A DNA stretch of 64,000 bases from Shimia sagamensis (GCF_900182745.1 NZ_FXTY01000011.1:1-64000), one strand, 5' to 3'. Counted from the stretch's first letter, positions 6,732 through 14,803 are shown. The notes: generated by a model from the letters alone, not told the origin. Numbers and translations: made by a program.

Positions 6732-8090
6732 ATGCTAACGCTCGCCGTTGTTCTAATTTTTCTTCAACAAATCGCGCTGGCGTTTTCGACATTTTTCATT
6801 GCCCGTGCCGGAACAAGCGTTGCGACCGGTGACTCCAACTTGGCAATCGACTATGTGGTTCTATTTTTCGTAACCGCGCTCGTTGGCTTTGGCCTCAACT
6901 CTTTTTCTGAAGTTTGTGCTGAAAAATCAAAAAACGTAATTCTAGCAAGGTACTACAGCTCTACACATTTGCTTCTCAAAGCTAGGCAGCTATCCAACGT
7001 GAGACAGATGAGATCAAAGTATCATAGCTGGATGGCAGGTGAGGTTGCGCCCACGATCGACGAATTTGTCAGCTTTTTTCTAATGAGCATCAACTCAGTT
7101 CTCAATGTCTGCCTAACACTACTGGTTTTTTCGGCAGTTTTTAGCATTGAGGTCTCGATCATAGTTCTTGTTCAGCTTATTGCTTCAGCTTTGTTGATTT
7201 CCGTCATTAGAAAAACGGTTTCAGGTCTGGGAACCCAACTTCAAGAGAAAAAGCTTGAGAGCAATCAGTATTTAGAGACTTTCTGGAATTCTCACTTCAT
7301 GATGTCACCGCCCATGGGCGAAAAGCTTCAGAATATACAATTTCAAAAACTTCAGGGGTTCTTCGATACACGAGTAAAATACAAAATTTGGGAGCAGTCC
7401 ATCGCTGCCGCACCAATTCTTCTCTCTGTGGGATCTCTACTGGTCTATATCAGTGCATTTCAAAGCTGGTCGGCTGTGGAAATAGGTGCTGCGGTTGCCG
7501 TCTTACCTAGGACTTTGCAACTACTCGGGAATGCTCACACCCTTACAGTCATAGGAACCAAATTCTTTGAAATCCGGCAAAAACGCCGCAACTTGTCACA
7601 CTTTTTGACGGATTCGCAGGATGTGGACTTTTCGGCGTTCGCTTCCCTGGATGGGCTAAGTGTCACTGATGTTGGCAGGGGAAGCCTTGTTGATCCAAAA
7701 GAATTTCTGGATCGGGTCAGCAAAGGAGCAATAACACAGGGTCGTTTTCTTGTGACCGGTGAGAACGGCAGCGGAAAATCGACGTTTGTGAAGCGAGTGT
7801 ACCTAGCCAGCAACAAGGCTATTCTTGTGGAGCCCACAACAAATTTTACCCCTGAAAACGGTGGAAACCAATCAACCGGCAACCTTTTCCTAGCTAGTTT
7901 GCAAACAATTCTAGGAGAAGGCCCTGATGTTGTAATCCTTGATGAGTGGGATGCAAACTTGGACGAAAACAACACTCAAATTATTGACGAGAAACTTCAG
8001 CACTTTTCCGGATCTCACCTGGTTCTTGAGGTACGGCACAAAATCACAAGCCACAACGTCGTAAAAAGCCGGCAAAGAGAAGTTTCCTGA
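6732..8090 (+). CDS. ABC exporter-like protein with a minimal ATPase domain
   Basis: A 452-residue protein. Residues 1 to about 260 carry several hydrophobic helices (for example LAVVLIFLQQIALAFSTFF and LTLLVFSAVFSIEVSIIVLV) in the arrangement of an ABC-B type exporter membrane domain. The ATPase part is unusual. Walker A is GENGSGKST (343-351) and Walker B is VVILDEWDANLD, starting at about residue 400. Only about 50 residues lie between them instead of roughly 120, and no LSGGQ signature or clear Q-loop is visible. A switch-like His is present in VLEVRHK. The protein may work with another ATPase or use ATP differently. Start choice: the ATG at 6732 is used. A TTG at 6714, with aggag just upstream, would overlap the preceding gene by 11 bases and is a real alternative. 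Confidence 0.7.
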   Translation: MLTLAVVLIFLQQIALAFSTFFIARAGTSVATGDSNLAIDYVVLFFVTALVGFGLNSFSEVCAEKSKNVILARYYSSTHLLLKARQLSNVRQMRSKYHSWMAGEVAPTIDEFVSFFLMSINSVLNVCLTLLVFSAVFSIEVSIIVLVQLIASALLISVIRKTVSGLGTQLQEKKLESNQYLETFWNSHFMMSPPMGEKLQNIQFQKLQGFFDTRVKYKIWEQSIAAAPILLSVGSLLVYISAFQSWSAVEIGAAVAVLPRTLQLLGNAHTLTVIGTKFFEIRQKRRNLSHFLTDSQDVDFSAFASLDGLSVTDVGRGSLVDPKEFLDRVSKGAITQGRFLVTGENGSGKSTFVKRVYLASNKAILVEPTTNFTPENGGNQSTGNLFLASLQTILGEGPDVVILDEWDANLDENNTQIIDEKLQHFSGSHLVLEVRHKITSHNVVKSRQREVS

Positions 8091-8159
8091 TTTCTGGGAA
8101 CCTGTCTCGAACCAATGGGTGTCGCGCAGAACTAACATGCTTTGCGCGATCCCCTCCCC

Positions 8160-9122
8160 TTATCCAAGACGTCGCGCTAGGCTTTCTGCACTTTCATTGT
8201 AGTACGTGAGCAGCTGGGAAAGGTTTCGATGCCCAACCATTCGTGCCAGATCCATGACATCCAGCTTTTTGGCCAGGTGCGTGATCGCGTAGTGTCGAGA
8301 GTCATGAAAAGTTAGATCGTGCACCCCCGCGGTGTCGCGTGATTTGCGGAATAGAACATCCAACTGGCGCGACGTAAGCCCAAAGACAGGATCCTGCTCC
8401 TGCAAATCCTGCAATAGCTTGATCGCCACGGAGGACAGCGGCACCTCTCTGGACGTACCATTCTTGGTTACAGGCAGTGTGGCGACCCTGCGGTCCAGAT
8501 CAACGCGCTTCCAGGTCAATCCAACGATTTCCCCTGCCCGCATGGCCGTCTCGCCAGCAAACAGAAAGGCGTGAAACGCTCTCGCCGTTGCTTTGGTCAA
8601 ATCGCTGCCCGCGACGTACTGCATGCGCTCAATTTCTTCAGCTGAAGGCAGCCTGTCTCTGGCTGCTGATTGGGGCGGCTTGCGAACATCCTGAAGTGGG
8701 TTTTCGGACATAAGGCCCCATTCTTTTCGCGTCACATTGAACACAGAGGACAGCAGAACCATTTCCCGCCGAACAGACGCTCCTGTCACCTCGCGAAGCC
8801 GACGATCCCGATAGTCAGCCAAATCCCCAGCGGAGAGTTCACCCAAACTGATACCAGCGATTTTATCTCGTTGGATCTTCTCCAGCCTCACGACCTCCCA
8901 ACGATGCCCCTTTTTGGCGGGGCTCACTTCCCTGGCGTAGCGGTCAAGAACGTCACCCAACTGGGTTTTGGCCGCGACTTTATCGCTGTGCAGAATCTCA
9001 TACTCAGTGCGAGCCGCCCAATCTTTGGCCTGCTGTAAGGTAGGCCAGACTTTCGATTTTCGTTTGCCCTTGCGAGATACCTCTGCCCGATACCCCGATT
9101 TGAGCTTTCTGAACGTAGCCAT
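8160..9122 (-). CDS. Tyrosine site-specific integrase of the tRNA-Leu island
   Basis: A 320-residue phage-type tyrosine recombinase. Residues 1-40 form the arm-binding region (MATFRKLKSGYRAEVSRKGK), about 50-140 the SAM-like core-binding domain, and about 160-320 the catalytic domain. The active-site set is visible: R195 (AMRAGEI), K220 (VTKNGTS), H273 and R276 (HDSRH), H298 (GHRN) and Y307 or Y308. The box reads HDSRH rather than the commoner HDLRH. The gene begins 143 bases from the 3' end of the tRNA-Leu gene, the classic arrangement for an integrase that uses the tRNA end as attachment site, with its island extending to the left. It converges with the ABC gene that ends at 8090. Confidence 0.93.
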   Translation of the reverse strand: MATFRKLKSGYRAEVSRKGKRKSKVWPTLQQAKDWAARTEYEILHSDKVAAKTQLGDVLDRYAREVSPAKKGHRWEVVRLEKIQRDKIAGISLGELSAGDLADYRDRRLREVTGASVRREMVLLSSVFNVTRKEWGLMSENPLQDVRKPPQSAARDRLPSAEEIERMQYVAGSDLTKATARAFHAFLFAGETAMRAGEIVGLTWKRVDLDRRVATLPVTKNGTSREVPLSSVAIKLLQDLQEQDPVFGLTSRQLDVLFRKSRDTAGVHDLTFHDSRHYAITHLAKKLDVMDLARMVGHRNLSQLLTYYNESAESLARRLG

Positions 9123-9264
9123 GATGCGTAACCGATTGCGTAAGAAAAGCGTAAATGGTTACGCAATACTGGCAGTTACGGCTGATCCGTCGCAACAACT
9201 TCAACACGGAAGCCGTTGGTATTGCGCGACTTTACGCCGATCTAATCATTTTTACGGAGGTATG

Positions 9265-9350
9265 TGGTGCCCAAGGAGAGACTCGAACTCTCACGCCCGT
9301 GAAGGCGGGGGATTTTGAATCCCCTGCGTCTACCATTCCGCCACTTGGGC
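9265..9350 (-). tRNA. tRNA-Leu (anticodon CAA)
   Basis: Read on the minus strand, the gene runs from GCCCAAGTGG at 9350 to GGGCACCA at 9265, with encoded CCA. The acceptor stem GCCCAAG pairs with CTTGGGC. The anticodon loop TTCAAAA lies in the stem GGGGA/TCCCC, giving anticodon CAA at 9317-9315, which reads UUG leucine codons. A long variable arm (class II) and a GTTCGAGTC T-loop are present, as expected for tRNA-Leu. The 86-base length is normal. The 3' end is the likely attachment site of the integrase encoded at 8160-9122. No second copy of the 3' end was found by eye inside this window. Confidence 0.95.
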
Positions 9351-9518
9351 CACGACCCTGATTTAGCCAAGGTTTTGAGGAAGGTCCAGACACAAAACGA
9401 ATTGTTTTTGCCTCTGTGAAAAAAAGCTATCCGGGAGGAGATCACAATTTATTTGCTTGCACTTCAGAAGCAAACGCCTAGGCAAGACAGGACGATTTCT
9501 AAGGCCAAAGAGACATTT

Positions 9519-10097
9519 ATGCTGCAACGCCTCTATTCCTGGACCATGCGCCTTGCCGACCATCCGCGCGCATTGTGGGCGTTGGCGATTGTCAGCTTTG
9601 CTGAAAGTTCGTTCTTTCCGATCCCGCCAGACGTGCTGATGATTCCGATGATTCTTGCGCGGCCAAGTCGGGCTTGGCTCATCGCACTCGTTGCGCTGAT
9701 AGCTTCGGTGATTGGTGGCCTGTTTGGCTACGCCATAGGCTATTTTGCCTTTGAGCAAGTTGGTGAGCCTATACTGCAGTCCCTCGGCAAAACGGACGCG
9801 GTGGCGGAGTTTTCCACCCGTTTCAACGACTTTGGCTTCTGGGCTGTACTGGGAGCCGGGGTCACCCCCTTCCCATACAAGGTCATCACCATCATGTCCG
9901 GCTTCACACACATGCCGTTGGCAACTTTTATGGCGACATCTGTATTGGCCCGCGGCATCCGGTTCTTCTTGGTTGCTGCCCTTTTGCGCAAATTTGGCGA
10001 ACCTGTGCGCGACTTCATTGAGCAGCGGTTGGGCCTCGTCTCAGCCCTGTTCCTCATTCTGCTGTTTGGCGGATTTTTGGCGGTGAAATACCTATGA
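9519..10097 (+). CDS. YqaA/DedA-family membrane protein
   Basis: A 192-residue inner-membrane protein with several hydrophobic helices and the DedA/SNARE-associated pattern: FAESSFFPIPPDVLMIPMIL near residues 27-46, then SVIGGLFGYAIGYF and GAGVTPFPYKVITIMSG. The proline-rich FPIPPD and TPFPYK loops are the re-entrant segments of this family, linked to lipid scrambling or membrane homeostasis. I chose the ATG at 9519 (MLQRLYSW) because aaagagacattt provides a ribosome binding site and family members begin here. An earlier in-frame start at 9453 adds a non-hydrophobic stretch. The stop overlaps the dsbB start by four bases, so the two are translationally coupled. Confidence 0.85.
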   Translation: MLQRLYSWTMRLADHPRALWALAIVSFAESSFFPIPPDVLMIPMILARPSRAWLIALVALIASVIGGLFGYAIGYFAFEQVGEPILQSLGKTDAVAEFSTRFNDFGFWAVLGAGVTPFPYKVITIMSGFTHMPLATFMATSVLARGIRFFLVAALLRKFGEPVRDFIEQRLGLVSALFLILLFGGFLAVKYL

Positions 10098-10561
10098 CAC
10101 TCACACAACGACTCGCGTTTATTCTGCTGACTGGGTTTTCTGTTTCTATGATCCTTGGCGCATGGGGCTTTGAATTCATTGGCGAAATGCCACCGTGCAA
10201 GCTTTGCTACTACCAACGTTACCCACACTGGGTCGCGTCCGGTGCAGGCATACTGGCCATTCTTACCGGCACCGCACTGTTTGCCTATTTGGCCGCTGCG
10301 GGCGCTGCGGGCTCCGGCATCGTTGGATTGTACCACACCGGTGTCGAACGCAAATGGTGGGATGGTCCATCCACCTGTACCAGCTCCGATGTGTCCAACA
10401 TGAGCGCCGACGATCTGTTCAATCAGATCATGCAAGCCCCGCTTGTACGCTGTGACGAAATTCCTTGGGAATTGTTTGGTTTCTCGATGGCAAATTACAA
10501 TGCGCTGTTGTCCCTCGGCGCAGGCGTGTTTTGGATCTACGCGATCAAAAAGCTGACATGA
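10094..10561 (+). CDS. dsbB: Disulfide bond formation protein DsbB
   Basis: A 155-residue membrane protein that should reoxidise periplasmic DsbA and pass electrons to quinone. The first redox pair is in PPCKLCYYQRYPHW (Cys35, Cys38), a hallmark of the family. The second pair is Cys95 (STCTSS) and Cys120 (LVRCDE) in the second periplasmic loop. Four hydrophobic helices are visible. Length is close to the usual 160-180. It overlaps the upstream DedA-like gene by four bases (ATGA), so they form one operon. It converges on the Lrp gene with an inverted repeat between the two. Confidence 0.92.
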   Translation: MTLTQRLAFILLTGFSVSMILGAWGFEFIGEMPPCKLCYYQRYPHWVASGAGILAILTGTALFAYLAAAGAAGSGIVGLYHTGVERKWWDGPSTCTSSDVSNMSADDLFNQIMQAPLVRCDEIPWELFGFSMANYNALLSLGAGVFWIYAIKKLT

Positions 10562-10570
10562 AACAACTTA

Positions 10571-10604
10571 CAACGCGCAGGCCCCTACCCGGACTTGCGC
10601 GTTG
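10571..10604. terminator. Inverted repeat between dsbB and the Lrp gene
   Basis: CAACGCGCA at 10571-10579 pairs with TGCGCGTTG at 10596-10604 around a 16-base loop. It lies between two convergent genes and overlaps the last codons of the Lrp gene. No long T tract is present on either strand, so it may be a weak or factor-assisted terminator for both. Confidence 0.4.
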
Positions 10605-11010
10605 ACAACAAAAGGTTGGTTTCGCTGGTGGCGATCCCGTCCAAGCGGCGGATTTGGGTCAGTACGTCGTCCAAATAATCCAGTGTATCCGTGCCAAGCT
10701 CCAAAATCAGATCCCAGCGCCCATTGGTGCTGTGGATCGCCCGAACTGCGGTCAGCCCAGTCAACTGTCGCACAATCCGGTCAGTGCCACGCCCTTCGAT
10801 GCCAAGCATCATCAACCCACGCACAGGATCGCTCTTGGCGTCGTCCTGAAGGACAACGGTGAAACCAACAATGTCCCCGCGTTGACGCAAGCGTTCAATC
10901 CGCCCCCGAACCGTGGTACGAGACACACCAAGATCAATGGCAAGGTCCGACAGCGAAGCACGTGCGTCGTGACGCAGAGCTGAAATCAGCTTTCGATCAA
11001 TATCGTCCAT
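10585..11010 (-). CDS. Lrp/AsnC-family regulator of arginine/ornithine catabolism
   Basis: A 141-residue Lrp/AsnC regulator. Residues 1-60 are the winged helix-turn-helix (DDIDRKLISALRHDARASLS then LAIDLGVSRTTVRGRIERL). Residues about 65-140 are the ligand-sensing RAM/ACT-like domain with the pattern IHSTNGRWDLILELGT. It is divergent from arginase across a 117-base intergenic region with inverted repeats. In proteobacteria this position marks Lrp-type activators that sense arginine or ornithine and switch on the neighbouring catabolic operon. The specific ligand is inferred from context. Confidence 0.9.
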   Translation of the reverse strand: MDDIDRKLISALRHDARASLSDLAIDLGVSRTTVRGRIERLRQRGDIVGFTVVLQDDAKSDPVRGLMMLGIEGRGTDRIVRQLTGLTAVRAIHSTNGRWDLILELGTDTLDYLDDVLTQIRRLDGIATSETNLLLSTRKSG

Positions 11011-11062
11011 TTTGCACAGCTCCTAGCGCCATTTTGGGAAATCACTTCCCGTTATGTGCAAA
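11011..11062. promoter_or_regulatory. Inverted repeats in the Lrp-arginase divergent promoter region
   Basis: An outer repeat TTTGCACA at 11011-11018 matches TGTGCAAA at 11055-11062, with 36 bases between. Nested inside is GGGAA (11036-11040) with TTCCC (11046-11050), five bases apart. Widely spaced half-sites suit an octameric Lrp-type regulator binding several helical turns, so this is a candidate operator for the adjacent Lrp protein. No experiment supports it here. Confidence 0.45.
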
Positions 11063-11127
11063 TTGAGGGGTGTGAATCAACCCATTTCGGAAGGATTTTG
11101 CGTAAATCGCCGAACATGGAACAAAAC

Positions 11128-12054
11128 ATGACACAGAAAAACTGCCTGTTGGTGGGCGCTCCAGTAGACAGCGGCAAACGCCGTCGCGGATGTTTGATGG
11201 GACCAGATGCCTACCGGACCGCCCGATTGGGTGAAACCTTGAAAGACTTGGGACACACGGTTCAGGACCTTGGCAACTTGCGCCCTGCCCCGTTTGAGCC
11301 AGACTTAAAAGACGACGGATTGCACGCACTCAATGAAACTGTTGCCTGGACAGCGGCGCTCACTGAAGCCGCAGAATCCGCCATAGAGACCGGATTCCCC
11401 ATCTTTCTAGGCGGTGATCACAGCCTGTCAGCAGGTACCGTTGCCGGGGTTGCAAATCATGCAGCCAGGCTGGAACGGCCACAGTTTGTCCTGTGGTTGG
11501 ACGCACACACGGATTTCCACACACCGCAGAGCACCGGCAGCGGCAACCTGCATGGCACACCAGTGGCCTACTTTGCAGGCCGTGATGGCTTCGACGCCTT
11601 CCCAACCGTACAAAACCCAGTGCCAGAAGAGAACATCTGCATGATTGGTCTACGCTCAGTAGACAATGCGGAGCGGGAATCTCTGCAACCCACCAAAATT
11701 CGCCGACATGACATGCGCGAAATAGACGAAAACGGCATTGCCCGCCCCTTGGCGGCATTTCTGAAACACGTTGCCGCTCAAAATGGTATGTTGCACGTAT
11801 CGTTGGATGTCGACTTTTTGGACCCTTCGGTTGCGCCCGCAGTGGGCACAACGGTTCCAGGTGGGGCCACTGTGCGCGAGGCCCATCTGGTGATGGAAAT
11901 GTTGCACGACAGCGCGTTGATGACGTCGCTTGATTTGGTCGAACTCAACCCATTCTTGGACGAACGTGGACGTACTGCCAAGCTAATGGTTGATCTTGCG
12001 GCTTCCGCCCTTGGCCGTCGCGTATTTGACCGTCCTACGCGGAGTTTCTCATGA
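11128..12054 (+). CDS. rocF: Arginase
   Basis: A 308-residue ureohydrolase converting arginine to ornithine and urea. The three metal-binding signatures are present: GGDHS (95-99), DAHTD (125-129) and DVDFLDP (227-233), giving the His and Asp ligands of the binuclear manganese centre. GSGNLHGTP following DAHTD is the substrate loop typical of arginases rather than agmatinases. I start at the ATG at 11128 (MTQKNCLLVGAP), where family members begin, with gga seven bases upstream. The ATG at 11116 would add four residues. The stop overlaps the ctlX start by four bases. With ctlX and ocd it forms one operon. Confidence 0.92.
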   Translation: MTQKNCLLVGAPVDSGKRRRGCLMGPDAYRTARLGETLKDLGHTVQDLGNLRPAPFEPDLKDDGLHALNETVAWTAALTEAAESAIETGFPIFLGGDHSLSAGTVAGVANHAARLERPQFVLWLDAHTDFHTPQSTGSGNLHGTPVAYFAGRDGFDAFPTVQNPVPEENICMIGLRSVDNAERESLQPTKIRRHDMREIDENGIARPLAAFLKHVAAQNGMLHVSLDVDFLDPSVAPAVGTTVPGGATVREAHLVMEMLHDSALMTSLDLVELNPFLDERGRTAKLMVDLAASALGRRVFDRPTRSFS

Positions 12055-12974
12055 GCCCCGTGCAAGCCCCGAACGCGGTTGTGATGATCCGCCCTCACAA
12101 TTTCCGTTCCAATCCTGAAACTCGAGAAGACAACGCGTTTCAAACAGGCGCGGAGGGGGAAAATGTGGCCGTGCAGGCCCGCAACGAATTTGATTCAGCC
12201 GTGGAACAATTGCGGGCTGCCGGCGTGCAGGTACATGTTTTTGAAGATGAAAGTAACCAAACACCAGATAGCGTTTTCCCCAACAACTGGTTTTCGACCC
12301 ATGCGGGTGGTCATGTTGCAATCTATCCGATGTTTGCCAAAAACAGGCAGTCTGAGCGTCGCATAGATGTAGTCGAGATGTTGAAACGGGACTACCGTGT
12401 GCAAGATGTCATCGATTTCTCGGGACTGGAAGCAGACGGGCTCGCACTGGAAGGCACCGGCGCCATGGTGCTCGATCACGTTGAGCGCGTCGCTTACACT
12501 GTGGAATCCAATCGCGCTGATCCAGTTATTCTAGAGCGGTTCTGCACCCATTTTGGCTACGAGCCTATCGCCTTTGAGGCTCGAGATCGATTTGGCAATC
12601 GCGTGTATCACACAAATGTCTTGATGGGGATTGGTACACACTACGCCCTTGTGTGTCTGGACATGATTGTTGATCCGAACCGCCGCACGATGGTGCAGGA
12701 TCGGTTGGTGCAGTCAGGTCGCGAAGTGATTGACCTCTCAGAGGCCCAAATCGAGGCGTTTGCGGGCAATGCCATCGAATTGACCGGGACCACGCGGGTG
12801 CTGGCTTTGTCAAAGACTGCCATCGACGCACTTCAACCGGATCAAATCACAATCATCGAAAAGACGGCAAAACTTGTGCCACTTTCAATACCAACCATTG
12901 AGACAGCAGGCGGCTCGGTACGCTGCATGCTGGCAGGCGTGCACCTGACCCGCCGCAAGTCGAGGATCAATTAA
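12051..12974 (+). CDS. ctlX: Citrulline hydrolase CtlX (amidinotransferase fold)
   Basis: A 307-residue guanidine-group modifying enzyme fold protein. The N-terminal APNAVVMIRPHNF, the segment FPNNWFSTHAGG, the catalytic GTGAMVLDHVERVAY and the late HTNVLMGIGTHYALVCLD give the Asp, Glu/Asp and His core. Cys302-equivalent chemistry is suggested by GGSVRCMLAGVHL near the C-terminus. I recognise the family known as CtlX, which hydrolyses citrulline to ornithine, ammonia and carbon dioxide. That fits its place between arginase and ornithine cyclodeaminase, all feeding ornithine to proline. An arginine deiminase-like activity is the alternative. Confidence 0.85.
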   Translation: MSPVQAPNAVVMIRPHNFRSNPETREDNAFQTGAEGENVAVQARNEFDSAVEQLRAAGVQVHVFEDESNQTPDSVFPNNWFSTHAGGHVAIYPMFAKNRQSERRIDVVEMLKRDYRVQDVIDFSGLEADGLALEGTGAMVLDHVERVAYTVESNRADPVILERFCTHFGYEPIAFEARDRFGNRVYHTNVLMGIGTHYALVCLDMIVDPNRRTMVQDRLVQSGREVIDLSEAQIEAFAGNAIELTGTTRVLALSKTAIDALQPDQITIIEKTAKLVPLSIPTIETAGGSVRCMLAGVHLTRRKSRIN

Positions 12975-14021
12975 ATGACACAACCCTCTGAAAAAGCTAT
13001 AGTTCCTTTTGTTTCGGTCGACAATATGATGCGGCTTGTGCATCACGTCGGTGTCGAGCAAATGCTCAAAGATCTGACCACTTATGTGGAAGAGGACTTT
13101 CGCCGCTGGGAGCTGTTTGACAAAACCCCACGTGTGGCAAGCCACTCCGACGTTGGGGTGATTGAGCTGATGCCAACATCCGACGGAGAAGCCTACGGCT
13201 TCAAATATGTTAACGGACATCCCAAAAACACCGCGGAGGGTCTACAAACCGTAACCGCTTTTGGCCTTTTGGCAGATGTTTACACCGGCTATCCGGTATT
13301 GCTCACCGAGATGACAATCTTGACTGCCCTGCGCACTGCGGCAACATCTGCAATGGTGGCCAAATACCTGGCACCCAAAGGCGCAGACACGATGGCGATG
13401 ATCGGTAACGGCGCACAATCAGAATTCCAAACATTGGCGATGAAAGCCATCCTGGGGCTGAAATCCGTTCGGTTGTTTGACAAAGACCCTGCGGCCACTG
13501 CCAAATGTGCCGCCAACCTCGCCGACACCGGCATCGACGTGGTGATTTGTAAAAGCCCGGAGGAGGCAATTGAGGGCGCACAGATCCTGACAACCTGTAC
13601 GGCAGACAAGCAAAACGCCACCATTTTGAGCGACAATATGGTGGGAGCGGGTGTGCACATCAACGCGATCGGCGGCGACTGCCCCGGAAAGACCGAGCTG
13701 GCAAAAGGAATTCTAGAACGCTCTGACGTATTTGTGGAGTTCCCGGAACAGACGCGCATCGAAGGCGAAATCCAACAGATGGATCCCGACTTTGCCGTCA
13801 CGGAAATGTGGCAAGTGATCACCGGCCAAAAACAAGGTCGGCAGGACGCACGTCAGATCACACTTTTTGACAGCGTAGGCTTTGCCATCGAGGATTTCTC
13901 TGCACTGCGCTACATCCGCGAAAAAGTGGTGGAAACCCCATTCCATGAAGATCTGGATATGTTGGCTGATCCGGATGATCCCCGCGATCTGTTTGGCATG
14001 CTCCAGCGCGCAAAATCCTAA
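12975..14021 (+). CDS. ocd: Ornithine cyclodeaminase
   Basis: A 348-residue NAD-dependent enzyme of the OCD/mu-crystallin family that turns ornithine into proline with release of ammonia. The Rossmann segment MAMIGNGAQSEFQTLAM binds NAD. Substrate-binding and catalytic segments include LTEMTILTALRTAATSAM and the late INAIGGDCPGKTEL, where the Asp is the catalytic residue of true ornithine cyclodeaminases. Length matches the long OCD subgroup. The ATG follows the ctlX stop directly, so the two are co-transcribed. It completes the arginine/citrulline to proline route of this operon. Confidence 0.93.
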   Translation: MTQPSEKAIVPFVSVDNMMRLVHHVGVEQMLKDLTTYVEEDFRRWELFDKTPRVASHSDVGVIELMPTSDGEAYGFKYVNGHPKNTAEGLQTVTAFGLLADVYTGYPVLLTEMTILTALRTAATSAMVAKYLAPKGADTMAMIGNGAQSEFQTLAMKAILGLKSVRLFDKDPAATAKCAANLADTGIDVVICKSPEEAIEGAQILTTCTADKQNATILSDNMVGAGVHINAIGGDCPGKTELAKGILERSDVFVEFPEQTRIEGEIQQMDPDFAVTEMWQVITGQKQGRQDARQITLFDSVGFAIEDFSALRYIREKVVETPFHEDLDMLADPDDPRDLFGMLQRAKS

Positions 14022-14032
14022 ACCACGTAAAA

Positions 14033-14062
14033 GCGCCTGCTGATTTATACCTCGGCAGGCGC
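14033..14062. terminator. Inverted repeat between ocd and the DUF3445 gene
   Basis: GCGCCTGC at 14033-14040 pairs with GCAGGCGC at 14055-14062 around a 14-base loop. It sits between convergent genes and overlaps the final codons of the DUF3445 gene. It probably ends transcription from both sides, although T tracts are short. Confidence 0.45.
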
Positions 14063-14803
14063 ATCAAGGATATCTTCACGGCGCACCATGAAAGTGTGGA
14101 TGGAGAACACCACCGCATCTGTATTGGGCAACCGAAGAATACATTGCCTTTCAGACCGTAGATATGGGCCACTTTTGGCAGGCACAGGTTCCCGAGGTGC
14201 CGCTTCCACCCGCGGGGTAAAGAGCTCTGGGGTGTCGTACCACAAGGCGTTCTTGCGCCAGAGCGGTTGCCCGACACGGACCCCATCAAACAACCGCTGA
14301 ACGCGCTTGGCAATATTTGCATCGTACTCCGAAACTGGCACGTGAATGCCTGTCAGAGGGCGCATGAACTTCTCCGCCAACGTCCAGCTCGCAGGAAAAC
14401 ACAGCACTGCGCCGGTCAACACATGTTCATCGCCTACTTTCTGCAACAGGCAGATATCTTCCTGAATGATTTGTCCTGCCGTTAACAATGGCTGCGCCCA
14501 ATCCACTGTCACGTTCCGACCGTCTGGGCACATTACCTCATCGTTGTTTATCCGAAAGTCAGTTCGTTTTCTCAGGTGATCCAACACAAGCTGAAGGACT
14601 TCCTGAGCAGCAAGCAACGCGCCTGGGTCGCAAGCCAAAACCAAATCAGGCTTGCCACTCAACAAACTGAAACGCATAGACATTTGCCCACGATACGCTT
14701 CATCGACAATCAACCAATCGGCAACTGTCAGCGGCGCGATTCCGGGCAAAGGGTGCTTCTTCAGCGCATCGTAGGGAATGGAAGATTGCAAAACCTCGGT
14801 CAT
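14045..14803 (-). CDS. DUF3445 protein (heme-dependent oxidative N-demethylase-like)
   Basis: A 252-residue protein of the DUF3445 family, to which the alpha subunit of dimethylamine oxidative N-demethylases belongs. Recognisable segments are ALKKHPLPGIAPLTVADWL at the N-terminus, ICLLQKVGDEHVLTGAVLCF followed by PASWTLAEKFMRPLTGIHVP in the middle, and RNALWYD-like WRKNALWYDTPELF later. SIHTF near the end may hold a heme or substrate contact. No partner subunits lie next to it, so a stand-alone role or another N-demethylation substrate is possible. It is convergent with ocd and divergent from the hydrolase-OsmC fusion. Confidence 0.8.
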   Translation of the reverse strand: MTEVLQSSIPYDALKKHPLPGIAPLTVADWLIVDEAYRGQMSMRFSLLSGKPDLVLACDPGALLAAQEVLQLVLDHLRKRTDFRINNDEVMCPDGRNVTVDWAQPLLTAGQIIQEDICLLQKVGDEHVLTGAVLCFPASWTLAEKFMRPLTGIHVPVSEYDANIAKRVQRLFDGVRVGQPLWRKNALWYDTPELFTPRVEAAPREPVPAKSGPYLRSERQCILRLPNTDAVVFSIHTFMVRREDILDAPAEV

